The notes: a model not told the origin generated them from the sequence alone. A stretch of 64,000 nucleotides of DNA from Branchiostoma floridae (GCF_000003815.2 NC_049995.1:17078638-17142637), one strand, 5' to 3'. Numbered from the stretch's first letter, positions 44,236 to 55,000 are shown. Numbers and translations are program-made.

Positions 44236-44890
44236 TGTTGAGTCTGCCATAAGATATGGCTTAGCCTGCCGTATTTTCGCCTTGCGATAAATTTAAATGT
44301 CGTAGAAAGAAGTTTGGAGAACAAACAAAATTTCCTTAATGGCACAATGGCAGGGGAAGTGGTTCAAAATTGCGTCTTAGTCAAGATACTATTCTAAACC
44401 TATAGGGAGAAGGCAACTTATGCATTTGTCAAACAACATCCTTACCTTAGTGTTGATTCTGCCATAAGATATTGCTTTGCCTGCCGCATTTTCGCAATGT
44501 GATAAATTGTAATGTCGCAAGACTCACACAGAAGTTTTGGCCGCTAGGGAACAAAGAACTTTTCTTATAAATGTATCCATTCAAAATATGAATAAATGCA
44601 ACAAGACATGACCATGGCCCTCGAGGCAGCACAGCTTATATTTGTCAATTTGAGGGTCAACATATAAGACAGACTGGCAGACTGCATTTATAGACAATTG
44701 GAATTTATATATTTCTAACACTTTTCTAACAAGATAAAATTTTCCTTATGGCACAAAATGATAAACTTTCCTTAATGGCACGATGCTAAATGAAGAGGTT
44801 CGAAATTGCATCTTCGTCAGAAGCTAATTCCAAACCAGAAGGGGGAGTTATCTCATTCCTTTGTCAAACGCATCCTTGCCTTAGACAATA
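44236..44890. repeat. Tandem repeat of 220-300 bp units, 3 copies
   Basis: Units share gttga-tctgccataagata, gcctgccg-attttcgc, aatgtcg, ttccttaatggcac, gaagaggttcgaaattgc and tttgtcaaac. Starts fall near 44236, 44450 and 44745. The last unit lacks the first half. Confidence 0.7.
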
Positions 44891-44945
44891 GTATTGTAAA
44901 GCGGCTATATACAGTAACTTTTCACAGTTACTGTAAAACGGCTAT

Positions 44946-45236
44946 CACTGCATGAAAACCCATGTTTCCGTATCGGAAATTGCCCTACACATCCCCGGAA
45001 ATATTACATTTCCTTTAAAAAACAGCCGTTTCTATCCTGCCCAAGTTCTGTGTACAGTCCTTTACATGTCCTAGAAACACGCGGAAATGCACCACTATTG
45101 TGTACAAGACGTGTAAAGGGCCACGAAATACCCTTACACACTGCCCTTGAGATGAATGTACTCGGCAGGAAACAGGCCGTGTGTCGCTCCGTGTAAGATC
45201 CTTGAAGCAGCAGGAAATTAGGGTTTTCATGCAGTG
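44946..45236. mobile_element. CACTG-ended MITE, 291 bp, TAT duplication
   Basis: Ends cactgcatgaaaaccc and, inverted, gggttttcatgcagtg, flanked by tat on each side (44943-44945, 45237-45239). CACTR ends with a 3-bp duplication are typical of CACTA/EnSpm elements. Some Chapaev-type elements also have CACTR ends. No coding capacity. The flanks are two halves of a tatacagtaacttttcacag repeat. Confidence 0.8.
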
Positions 45237-45395
45237 TATATACAGTAACTTTTCACAGTACTTTATCAGTCTGTTTGCAAATAGCTTACCACAATCAAAT
45301 CACAACAGTGTATGCCTGTATTTTGTGTTATGTGTATCCGTCTACAATTATTCAGTTGCACCAATTTAAAAACACTTTTTTTACAGGCAGGTCTA

Positions 45396-45605
45396 AGGGC
45401 GAGGTTACACATATACATGGGTCGTGCGATCGTCGTGCGATTGTCAACTTCGGGCATTTTACAGGACAAAAATGTACGTCTCCTGCAAACTGGTACACAA
45501 AATGCTCTTTTGAATCCAAGTAGGTGGTTTATCCTATCATAGTCTGTTTCGAGTCTTATGGCATGGAATCGTACGACGATCGCACGACTTATGTGGACTG
45601 GCCCT
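45396..45605. mobile_element. TA-flanked MITE A, 210 bp
   Basis: Flanked by ta (45394-45395, 45606-45607). The inverted ends include agggc-ag, cacat, and gtcgtgcgatcgtcg/cgacgatcgcacgac. The centre is not palindromic. Tc1/mariner-type insertion is possible but unproven. Confidence 0.75.
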
Positions 45606-45609
45606 TATA

Positions 45610-45803
45610 CCCCCCCCCCCCCACATTAGGCGCGATTCGTTCGGACGACGAGTCTGCGAGCTGTAATTTACGAGGAGGCATGGCCCTGATGCGTAGGGAG
45701 AAATGGCAGAGTTCCTCCTTGCCGTCAGGGTCATGCCTCCTCGTAATTTAGAGCTCGCAGACTCGTCGTCCGATCGAATCGCGCCTAATGTGAGGGGGGG
45801 GGG
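45610..45803. mobile_element. TA-flanked foldback MITE B, 194 bp
   Basis: Nearly the whole element is one palindrome with about 80-90-bp arms: acattaggcgcgattcg, cggacgacgagtctgcgag and acgaggaggcatg on the left pair with the right. Central loop about 45698-45712. Flanked by ta (45608-45609, 45804-45805). It adjoins MITE A. Confidence 0.88.
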
Positions 45804-45844
45804 TATTAGCAAGCTGATGATGACTTCCTGCGGGGTACACAATG

Positions 45845-46065
45845 TGTCTGTGGCGCAACGGCTAGAGCGTTGGAATCAGAATCAGTAGGTCCTGAGTTCG
45901 ATACTCGCCATGCCCCTGCCCCCATGACGGTGGAGTGATGCCCACCAAGCCTCACGGCTAATCTGTCTAAAGTTGCCCAAGATATCTACGGATTTGGTGT
46001 TGTCAGTGTCTCAATATCTGCACACTTGCCACTAAGACCCGTGATTTGTGTGTGTGTGTGTGTAG
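45845..46065 (+). mobile_element. tRNA-derived SINE ending in (GT)n
   Basis: A-box tggcgcaacgg (45851-45861) and B-box gttcgatac (45896-45904) are consensus. The 5' and 3' acceptor halves do not pair, so it is a SINE rather than a tRNA gene. It ends with a gt run at about 46048-46064. Confidence 0.75.
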
Positions 46066-46335
46066 TCAATACAATCATCAATCATCATTTAGTATAAACC
46101 TCATCACATGTCATCGGTTGCCCCAGAAACGCGATGTCTTTGATTCGCAGAACGCACCTGGGGTATGTAACTTCCTACCGTTACCATGGTAGCGGGAAGA
46201 TTTGGGAACGTTTAGCAATAAAGTTCGGATTAGGCGGATTGGGTTGTCAGGAAGCTTTTTATGAATAATTCAACATTGAACTTACACGGAACAGAACTGT
46301 CACACAGCACGCGTAGTTGTGTTAATACTTATAAC
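46066..46335. other. Unassigned stretch with an X-box-like palindrome
   Basis: gttaccatggtagc (46180-46193) resembles an RFX X-box. The agcaataaagttcggatt near 46217 may be a LINE tail. No gene is seen. Confidence 0.4.
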
Positions 46336-46339
46336 CATA

Positions 46340-46690
46340 AACCCAGACGTAAAGCAAGGATTTAGAGTAATATGTTAGGGCAATTAGAAAGGTAACGATG
46401 TCGTTAAAACATCGCTTTTGTATTGGGATAAATTTACGAATGTAAAACCGGCTTTGGGTGACTGCTTAAGACAAAACTCAAACAAGGATAAAGAGCATTA
46501 TTTCAGGCCAATTAAAAAGTGAACGGTATCATTAAAACATATGTTTTATATTGGGATTAAATTCCATGTGTATAACAGACTTGAGATACGTATTTACAGT
46601 ATTATCTCAGACAAATTACAACGTTAGCGATATCATTAAACCATATATTTTGTATTGGAATAAATGTCTGTATGTATAACCGGATTTGTA
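46340..46690. repeat. Tandem repeat, about 115-125 bp, 3 copies
   Basis: Units share gcaattagaaa-gt-aacg, atc-ttaaaacat, tttgtattgggataaat, gtataac-ggattt. Starts near 46365, 46490 and 46605. Confidence 0.75.
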
Positions 46691-47039
46691 GGCATATCCC
46701 ATCGGCAATGCGAGAACATCCGTTCCTTTCCCCCACAGGTAGAAATGACAAGACAAATGGGCTACAGCGCGTGCATCGCTACAATTTTAGCCTCCTCCAA
46801 GATTATCGTCTTCAAAAACAACCCAGACGGAACCTAAGGTGTTAAGGTCTTACGTTGCCACGGCAACGCTTGCGTCATCTATTTCTTCTCGCTAACAATC
46901 TCCGCGTTATGAGCCCCCGAAGATGCCGGAGCGGTGTTCTGAGTGTAGGAAGGTTCACGACTTATTCATGAGGTGCGCGGGTTATAATTTATCTTGTGCT
47001 AACGGGGACGAGAGTTTGTGTAAGTAACTATAGGGGGCG
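46691..47039. other. GC-richer unassigned stretch
   Basis: gttgccacggcaac (46854-46867) is another X-box-like palindrome. Few stops but no recognisable exon, so a regulatory or first-exon role cannot be excluded. Confidence 0.4.
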
Positions 47040-47134
47040 GCGGGAAGAGCAATGGCTATGTTTTAAAGAAGAAGCTAGTGGGATAGGGAGTGTGTTTGAA
47101 ATGAAGAAACAAAGAAAGAAAGAAAAAGAAAGAG

Positions 47135-47440
47135 AGAGAGAGGGAGTGAGAGAGTGAGACAGAGAGTGAGACAGAGAGTGAGTGAGTGAGTAGGTGAGTG
47201 GTTGAGTGAGTGTGTGAGTGAGTGAGTGAGTGAGTGAGTGAGTAGGTGAGTGAGAGAGAGTGAGTGGTTGAGTGGGTGAGTGAGTGAGTGAGTGAGTGAG
47301 TGAGTGAGTGAGTGAGTGAGTGAGTGAGTGAGTGAGTGAGAGTGAGTGAGTGAGTAAGAGTGAGTGGGAGTGAGTGAGTGAGTAAGAGTGAGTGGGAGTG
47401 AGTGAGAGTGTGAGTGAGTGGGTGAGTGAGAGTGTAATGT
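47135..47440 (+). repeat. (GTGA)n microsatellite
   Basis: Mostly gtga units with gtgg, gaga and gtaa interruptions. Confidence 0.95.
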
Positions 47441-47644
47441 GTGGATGACTTTAGTCCAATATGTAACGCTATTTCACCTTTACCCGTTGGGTAGCCTATA
47501 TTCGTTGTTTTGATAACATTGTATTTAGGGACATAAAGTTGACACACTGTAAAAAATATAGCCGTTTGAAGCATCAGGTAGGTCGATATGTATGTTTTAA
47601 AGAAGACGCGAGTAGTAAAGTGGTCCTGGGTGTGTTTGAAAGAA

Positions 47645-47780
47645 AGAGTGAGAGAGTGAGTGAGTGGGTGAGTGAGTGAGTGAGTGAGTGAGTGAGTGAG
47701 TGAGTGAGTGAGTGAGTGGGTGAGTGAGTGAGTGAGTGGGTGAGTGAGTGAGTGAGTGAGTGAGTGAGAGGGTGAGCGGG
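47645..47780 (+). repeat. (GTGA)n microsatellite, second block
   Basis: The same unit as 47135-47440, in the matching position of the next array unit. Confidence 0.95.
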
Positions 47781-48030
47781 TACTGTGTGTATGATTTAAG
47801 TCCAATATGTAACGTCAGTTCACCTTTATCCGTTGGCTAACCTATATCCATTGTTTAAAAAAACACATGGTATTTAGGGACATGACGTTGACGCATCTTG
47901 GATTCAAACTGCCATGGTAAAGTATTCTGGAATGTAGCAATGTTAAACAGTTGGTAGATTAATGTGGATGTTTTAAAGATGTGGCAAGTGGGAGAGTGAG
48001 TGGAGCGAGTATGTTTGAAAGAGACCGTGA

Positions 48031-48365
48031 TGGCCGCGTAGCACAGTGGGGCCGCGTAGCACAGTGGTAGTGTATTCGGCGATGTGCGATGGTGCGGTGT
48101 GCGTTGGTGCAAATCCTTCTGTCGGGAGTTGGTGATTCACTACAAATCACCCGGATGGAGGCCTGGCGACCTCTGTCTCGTATCAGCCACATGGTGATCT
48201 ACATCATTCACCCGGACGGATGTGTCACCCCGTAAGGGGCGGTATAACCCGTCGTGTGCGAACATGTGCGAACATGTACAGGGTTAGCCCTTGATAATAG
48301 CCTACGGCTAGTTGGCCAGCCCTGGCTGTTTGTAAACAGCTGAACAAATAAATAAATAAATAAAT
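48031..48365 (+). mobile_element. SINE with 13-bp TSD and rearranged head
   Basis: Flanked by aaagagaccgtga (48018-48030, 48366-48378). Near the start, ggccgcgtagcacagtgg is duplicated in tandem, giving two A-box-like motifs (tagcacagtgg). The usual B-box segment is absent. The body and tail match other copies (tgtcacccc-gtaaggggcgg, gtacagggttagcccttgat, aacagctgaacaaataaata). Confidence 0.85.
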
Positions 48366-48540
48366 AAAGAGACCGTGAGTAGGTGAATTGATGCTGTGGG
48401 AATGACAGGGAGAGGTGGGGCTCAATCAATCTCTGTTGCAAAGAAAAGAGGAAATAAAGTTGGTTCTGTAGGTAGTGGTGGGCTAGGTATTATAATACGT
48501 AACTCTTTGAACATATGTAGCAATTTAAAACATTAGGTAG

Positions 48541-48680
48541 ACCAAGCTAGTGGGAGAGTCAGTGAGTGGGGCGAGTGTGTTTCATAGAAGTTATGTTACA
48601 AAGAAAAAGCGTCGAGTGTGAGAGTTAGCTAAACGAGTGCGTAAGACGTACAGACAAAAATTAAAAAATTGTGTTCAAAA
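48541..48680. repeat. Array unit remnant
   Basis: accaagctagtgggagagtc and gggcgagtgtgtttcat continue the 47-48 kb array to the LINE boundary. Confidence 0.5.
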
Positions 48681-49190
48681 ATTCGTACTTTCCCAGAACT
48701 ATCGTCGAGTGGAACTTGTTATCACCAAGTACAGTAGGGGCATCTTCTCTCGGTAGTTTTAAAGAACGCTTGCAGATAGATGTGCTAAGGTTAGGGGTGA
48801 CGAGTCGTTAGGAGTAATATAACCAGCTGCTGCCGCGCCGCGTGCCTGCGAAGCTGGTGTGTTACGCCTAACGGCGGTTATACTGGCTACAGAGATACAG
48901 ATACAGAAGCTGGTATGTTACGCCGAACGGTGGTTATACCGGCTATATAGATACAGATACAAAGCTGGTGTGTTACGCCGAAGGACGGTTATACTGGCTA
49001 TATAGATACAGATACAAAGCTGGTGTGTTACGCCGAAGGACGGTTATACTGGCTATATAGATACAGATACAGAAGCTGGTATGTTACGCCGAACGGTGGT
49101 TATACCGGCTATATAGATACAGATACAGAAGCTGGTGTGTTACGCCGAACGGCAGTTATACCGGCTATATAGATACAGATACAGATACAA
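48680..49190 (+). mobile_element. LINE 3' end with six 55-bp hairpin repeats
   Basis: The coding remnant reads FPRTIVEWNLLSPSTV then GASSLGSFKERL and, after stops, YNQLLPRRVPA. The tail units start at 48853, 48909, 48964, 49019, 49075 and 49131 (55-56 bp). Each has gctggtgtgttacgccgaa-ggcggttataccggct, which can fold into a hairpin with a CGCCG-AA-CGGCG tip, then atatagatacagata. 3' terminal hairpins of this kind are used by some LINE enzymes to recognise their RNA; this role is inferred. Confidence 0.8.
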
Positions 49191-49191
49191 T

Positions 49192-49560
49192 GTGTGTGGG
49201 TTAATGAATGGGTGCTGTGAGAATGGCAGGGGAAAAAGAGTGAATCAGTATGTGTGTTACAAAGTCAAAGAAAAAAATCGAATGGGAGGGTTGGTGAAGT
49301 GAATGTGTAAGACAGACAGAGTGTGTGGGTGAATGCATGGGTGCTGTGAGAATGTCAAGAAGAGAATGATGGTTCAATATGCGTGTTACAAAGTCAAGAA
49401 GAATCGGGTGGGAGGGTTGGTGGAACAAATGTAATAGACGGACGAGTATTTGGGTGAATATATTGGTGCTGTGAGATGGCAGGTCGAGGTGGGCAGGGTA
49501 GATCAATATGTGTCAGTTACAAAGAGGGAGAGTAATGCGTGTGGATGGACGGAAATAGGG
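49192..49560. repeat. Tandem repeat, about 127 bp, 3 copies
   Basis: gtgtgggttaatgaatgggt, gtgtgggtgaatgcatgggt and gtatttgggtgaatatattg start copies near 49192, 49321 and 49446. They share ggtgctgtgaga, gtgtgttacaaagtcaa and gggagggttggtg. Confidence 0.8.
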
Positions 49561-49628
49561 AGGGGGCGGGGGATTAAAAGTGAGGAGAACACCGGGCTCG
49601 GGAAGGGAGGGGGGACACATAACGCTAG

Positions 49629-49826
49629 TTCACCTTTATTCGCTGGGTAACCTATATCCGTTGTCTACAAAAGGCAGGATATTTAGGAATATCAAGTCGT
49701 CGGACGGTGGTTTCAAGTTGCACTTAAAAATATTGAAGTTTGAAACTACCATCCCTCAAAGTGATATCCCAAAATATCCTGCTTTAAACAAACCGAATAT
49801 AGGTATACTGGTGGACTAAAGGTGAC
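49629..49826. repeat. Imperfect palindrome with about 90-bp arms
   Basis: 49629-49720 pairs with 49736-49826 (cacctttattcgctgggtaa against the reverse of ggtggactaaaggtg; ggcaggatatttaggaatat against atatcccaaaatatcctg). The arms are the same module found singly in the 47-48 kb array, so the palindrome is likely a head-to-head pair of it. Confidence 0.7.
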
Positions 49827-49969
49827 CCAGCGTTATATTGCTGATAAAGTGGGAGCAACACCGATTGAACTAGTCAACGTTACACAATCTCTCATTCGGT
49901 GTAAAAAAAATGTTTCTTCATCACTATGAAAAACAGTCTAGATAATAGCGCCTCATGGCAGGATTTCCT

Positions 49970-49983
49970 GTTACCATGGTAAC
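49970..49983 (+). promoter_or_regulatory. RFX X-box-like palindrome
   Basis: gttaccatggtaac is a perfect 14-base palindrome. Confidence 0.35.
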
Positions 49984-50047
49984 AATGTGTCTGTTACAAA
50001 GAAAGGGTGAGTAATGCATGTGGATGGACCGAAATAGGAAGTTTTTT

Positions 50048-50212
50048 ATGCCCTAACTATGAATGAAGACAATTTTAGATGTCAAATAGTGTCACTGACA
50101 AAAACTAGTGGATCCTAGTTGAAACGTCTGACCGTTCCCAAATCATATCCAGCAGCATGAGTAACTGCTTTTTGGCATATCTTATTACCTGGATGTCTAA
50201 CCTTCGACGACG
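50048..50212. repeat. Foldback repeat family, copy 3
   Basis: Contains aactatgaatgaagacaatt, gttgaaacgtctgaccgtt, catatccagcagcatgagta and acctggatgtctaacctt, reversed relative to 5745 and 51628. The mariner-like MITE inserted right at its end. Confidence 0.7.
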
Positions 50213-50214
50213 TA

Positions 50215-50641
50215 CGAGGGGTGATCAGTAAGTCCTCGGTCTCACCCAGAAGTCTTTTATCAATATCCTTTAATTTCTTTCCAGGCATTAGCTGTTTATT
50301 TTTGTTAGTTAGAAGTTAAGTTGCGATAAAAACAAGGGTGAATTGTGATCAGACATATGGGGGTCGAGTTCCCCATGCCGTAAATTCTATGTCATTAGCA
50401 AAAACATTGCCAAAGTGTCTGACTTTCAGCAGCGCAAGTCGACCCACACACCTCAGGTAGCAGCTCGATTATCCACGTTTTTTGTCATTCTCCTTTAACT
50501 AACGTTACTGGGTGTCGCCTGCAAAGTAATGATCACTCTTATCACTTTCATATAAGACTTAATACTTGACATCTTTGCTTCGAAATCTAAGTTGTGCTTA
50601 TTATTTCTGGGTGAGGCCGAGGTCTTATTGATCATCCCTCG
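50215..50641. mobile_element. Mariner-like MITE, 427 bp, TA-flanked
   Basis: Flanked by ta (50213-50214 and 50642-50643). The ends are cgaggggtgatcagtaagtc and, inverted, ttattgatcatccctcg, with homology continuing about 40 bp (ctcggtctcacccagaa). The ACGAGGG start with GATCAAT/AAGT is characteristic of mariner ends. No transposase frame remains. Confidence 0.85.
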
Positions 50642-50776
50642 TATGCATCATACTTTGTCTTCGCCTGTGCCTAGACAGAATAAGGTCACTTGAAATGAGA
50701 TCAAAGATCACAATCAAACAATCTGCCTCCTCCGCACGCCTGGACACTTCAAATAAATCATTTCGTAAGGATAAAG
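50642..50776. other. Short unassigned spacer
   Basis: Nothing recognisable. Confidence 0.4.
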
Positions 50777-51180
50777 GATATCGGATGATATGTTCGACTC
50801 ATCTTCTGTGTGCTGTGAACAGCTGTGTGTAGTGAAATATGACAATCAAGTAGAATATTTGGGTCATTTTATATGTAAGTCAGAATTGGAGCGATTTCTA
50901 TCAAGGAAAACAATCTAGAAGTCATCACTCGTAAACACGTTATTTGTTAATGCGCTTTGTGACCCCAAATCACTACAATTGTATGATATATTCGACTCAT
51001 CTTCATTGTACACAAATTTGTGTGTAATGAAATATTAGAATCAAGTAGAATAATTGGGTCAGGAGTATTTTATTTGGAGGTCAAATTTTGAGTGATTGTC
51101 AACGAAGTCATTAATGATTATCGTCAATATGTTCTTGGTGAGTGCACTGAGGTGACCTAGAATAGCTATACAATTGTAGC
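50777..51180. repeat. Two-copy tandem repeat, period about 205 bp
   Basis: atgatatgttcgactcatct (50786) and atgatatattcgactcatct (50984) head two copies. Shared: gtgtgtagtgaaatat-aatcaagtagaata, ttgggtca and the segment gcgctttgtgacc/gtgcactgaggtgacc. Confidence 0.8.
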
Positions 51181-51296
51181 GTGTTTACCTTGTATTCGTC
51201 ACTTTATATGCATGCCTAAACACATGTATTTTAGTAGATGATTGTCATCAACTTGAAGTATATTTTCTTGTTATCTTGACAAATAGAATACCTATA

Positions 51297-51466
51297 CACT
51301 AGAACTTAATTGCACGGCTTATTTGCCAATGAATTTCGTGCAATTATCCGGCTGGTGCAATAATGTGAAGTTATCCAGCTGGACTGCACTGGTTTGGGAT
51401 TTTGGGATTCCGTTCAGTTATCAGAAGTGTGCGGTAATCCGCTGTTCAATTAACTGGATTCTACTG
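51297..51466. mobile_element. pogo/Tigger-like MITE, 170 bp
   Basis: Flanked by ta (51295-51296, 51467-51468). The ends cactagaacttaattg and, inverted, caattaactggattctactg resemble the CAGTAGAATCC-type ends of pogo/Tigger elements. It is diverged and has no frame. Confidence 0.6.
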
Positions 51467-51627
51467 TACAAACTTATAGGTTACTTATTTTGATACAGGC
51501 AAGAGCTTCACAAGAATTGTTCGTTAAGTCTCGTAACTTTTAATGATAGTCCATGTCGAAACGCATATCTCACTGGTCAGAACACTTGAGCTCTTTCCTG
51601 ATCGTTATATCACAGGGTACCCCAAAA

Positions 51628-51930
51628 ATAGTTACTCAAGCAACTGGATATGGTTTTGAAACGGTCAGACGTTTCGGATAGAATCCAGTATCCTTCGTCA
51701 GTGACACTGAAGAGATCTGGAAGAAACAGGTCTTTTATACTCTAACTATGAATGAAGACAATTTCAGATGTCCAATAGGAAAGGTTGTAAGACAATTCAG
51801 ACGGAAGACAATTTGGATTCCAAAGAAAACAAAGCTAAGCCAAAGTCAAGCTGAAGACAATTTGGGTTTCAAAGGATAGCAAGGCTAAGACACAGTTCAG
51901 TTAATGCAAATGAGTCAATTAGCTCCTGTT
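51628..51930. repeat. Foldback repeat copy 4 plus short repeats
   Basis: ctcaagcaactggatatggt, aaacggtcagacgtttcgg, atagaatccagtatccttcg, cagtgacactgaag, then actatgaatgaagacaattt as in copy 3. Short repeated gaagacaattt-gg segments follow. Confidence 0.65.
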
Positions 51931-52029
51931 GTTTTACTTACAGGAGGTAAAAGCTTTGTTGGCGGGGGGGGTAGTGCTATGTCCCAAATGCCGGAAAGTT
52001 CCATACGTAGCCCCCCTTTTCTGACTTTT
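51931..52029. other. Unassigned spacer with a short G run
   Basis: No repeat boundary or gene seen. Confidence 0.4.
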
Positions 52030-55000
52030 TAATTTGTCCTATGCCATATCTTTAACAGCTCAGAACCCTTTTAAAGTTTAGCTCTATTTTTGGTCGTTTA
52101 AGTCCATATTGCATACCGTGAAGCCTGTCTAGTGCCTACTTTGTCCAGTAATTTGTATTAGGTCAGGCACATAACGATTTCTACCCATCTTGGTGGAGAT
52201 CATTAGGTTTGGACATGTTGCCAAGCTGATACATAATGTCAGTAAGGAGATTAATGAGAGGGTTTTCTTGGCAATATTGCATTTCCTTCGTGATCAGTTT
52301 GTGGATCAATACTTGGCACGGATTGGAGCAAGCAAACAGACATACCATATGAAAGCCTCTCTTTTTCGTGGAGGTAAAAATGAAGTTCACGTAACAACTT
52401 CTCTAGGATGTAAAGAAAATAATCCATTAAATATTTTTTCTTTGCTATCTGTCCTTGTCAACTCTTACGTTTGACAGAACACTCATATCTATGTTTGGTC
52501 CATACTGCATGCTGTAAAGCCTGCCTATCTTGTCCATTAATTTGTGCTAGGTCAGGTGCATAACGGTACGGAGTGACCCTCCATTATCTGCCCATCTTGG
52601 GGGAGTTCGTTAGTCCTGGAAACGTTGCCAAATTGATGGATTAATGAGAAAGTTTTCTCTGGTCATATTGCATGTTATCGTGACTGTTTTTTGTTGTTGT
52701 TTGGAGCAGTACGATCGTACTCGACAAGGATTCAAAATGGGGTGATTGGCTTGTGGTGCAGACTGATTGTTCAACATACAATCAAACATACAGACTTTAA
52801 GCCTCTTTTTTCTTGGACATAAAAGTTTGATTCACGTAAAACAACTTCAAGAGGATGTGAAAACAGAAATCAATTAAGTCCTTTCCCTTTGCTACCTGTC
52901 CTTGTCGACTCTTATGTTTACAGATCAGAAAACTTTGGCTCTATTCTTGGCCGTTTTAAGTCCATATTACATGCTGTGAAGCCTGCCTAGTGCCTACTTT
53001 GTCCAATAATGGGTGCTAGGTCAGGCATATAACGATTTCTACCCATCTTGGTGGAGATCATTAGGTTTGGACACGTTGCCAGGCTGACACATAATGTCAG
53101 TAAAGAGATTAATGAGAGGGTTTTCTTGGCAATATTGCATTTCCTTCGTGATCAGTTTGTGGATCGGTACTTGGCACTGATTACATACATATCATAGAAA
53201 GCCTCTATTTTTGGTGGGTTGAATGGGAAGGGTTCCAAGATGGCTGTCAGTCATTCCAAACACACAAATCATTCTAAAAGGGAATTCTCCATAGTCTGAT
53301 ATTTTTCATGTATGTACGTAGAGGTAGAATATCCCAGTTGAGGTAGAGAAATTAACAATACAATGGGATAGGGAATTTCCTGAGTAGTTTAAGTATCACA
53401 AGTATGAGATCTTAAGTTGTATTAAGGTCTTTTTATTAAGAATGTTTGTAATTGATACGCAATTCAGACATGTACATTGACTGCCATGTATCTACAAAAA
53501 AACTATTCAAACAAACTTTTTTCGTGGACTTCTCTAGGATGTAAAACAAAGAATCCCTTAAATCCTTTTCCTTTGCTATCTGTCCTTGTTAACTCTTACG
53601 TTTGACAGAACACTCAGATCTATGTTTGTTTATTTTAAGTCCATACTGCCTGCCGTAAAGCCTGCCTATCTTGTCCAGTAATGTGTGCTAGGTCAGGTGC
53701 ATAACGGCATGAGTGACCCTCCAATATCTGCCCATCTTGGGGGACTTCGTTAGTCCTGGACACGTTGCCAAATTGATGGATTAATGAGAAAGTTTTCTCT
53801 GGTCATATTGCATGTTATCCTGACTGTTTTTTGTTGTTGTTTGAAGCGGGTGATTGGCTTGTGGTGCAGACTGATTGTTCAACATACAATTAAACATACA
53901 GACTTTAAGCCTTTTTTTTCTTGGACATTAAAGTTTGATTCACGTAAAGCAACTTCAAGAGGATGTGAAAACAGAAATCCATTAAGTCCTTTCCCTTTGC
54001 TACCTGTCCTTGTCGACTCTTATGTTTACAGATCAGAAAACTTTGGCTCTATTCTTGGTCGTTTTAAGTCCATGATGTAAAGCCTGCCTGGTGCCTACTT
54101 TGTCCGGTAATTTGTGCTAGGTCAGGTACGTAACGGCATGAGTGACTCTCTGATATCTTCTCACCTCGGGGGACTTCGTTATTCTCGGACATGTTGCCAA
54201 GCGGACACGGTAATGAGACAGTTTTCTTTGAACATATTGCATGTGACTTGGTTTTTGAAACAGTACTTGACACGGATTAGATCTAACATATAACCAAAAT
54301 GCTCTATTTTTCGTGAGGACAAATTTTGATTCACGTACAAACTTCAAGAGGATATAAAAAAAAAGATCCATTTTCCGTTGCTACTTGTCTTGTCGACTCT
54401 CGTGTCTTACAGGTCAGAACACTTGAGCTCTATTCTTGTTTTTTTTAAGTATATATCTCTGTTAACCCTTTAAGTGCCTACTTTGTCCATTAATTTGTGC
54501 TAGGTATGATATGAGTGACCCTCCTTTATCTGCCAGCCTTGGGGGGGGGGGGGGTGGGGGTGGGGGTCGTTAGGGTTGGACAAGTTGCCAAGCTGACACG
54601 GTAATGAAGGAGTTTCCTTTGGCATGCGTTGGGTGCCTTCGTCACTGAGTTTTTGGAGCAGTACTTGACACGGATTAGATCCAACTTATAACCAAAATGC
54701 TCTATTTTTCGTGAAGACAAAAGTTTGATTCACATAACAGCTTCAAGAGGATGTTGTCGTGACTGAGTTTTTGGAGCAGTACTTGACACGGATTAGATCC
54801 AACATATAACCAAAATGCTCTATTTTTCGTGAAGACAAAAGTTTGATTCACATAACAGCTTCAAGAGGATGTTGTCGTGACTGGGTTTGCCGAGCAGTAT
54901 TTGACACGGATAAGATCCAAAATGTAACCAAACTGCTCTATTTTTCGTGGAGGGAAAAGTTTGATTCACGTACAAACTTCAAGAGGATCTAAAAAAGAGA

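Larger units (their letters stand above)
47040..48540. repeat. Array units with (GTGA)n blocks
   Basis: Units near 47065, 47590, 47968 and 48540 share atgttttaaaga-g, aagctagtgggagagt and gagtgtgtttgaaa. The first two also hold (GTGA)n and a trailing ttcacctttacccgttgggt, agcctatattcgttg, tatttagggacat module. The 249-codon minus frame at 47056-47805 is a microsatellite artefact. Confidence 0.8.

Noticed and set aside
45845-45920. Possible genuine tRNA gene
   Set aside because: A- and B-boxes are good, but the acceptor halves do not pair and a SINE body follows.
47056-47805. 249-codon minus-strand frame rich in His/Ser/Leu/Thr
   Set aside because: Entirely produced by (GTGA)n on the opposite strand; not a protein gene.
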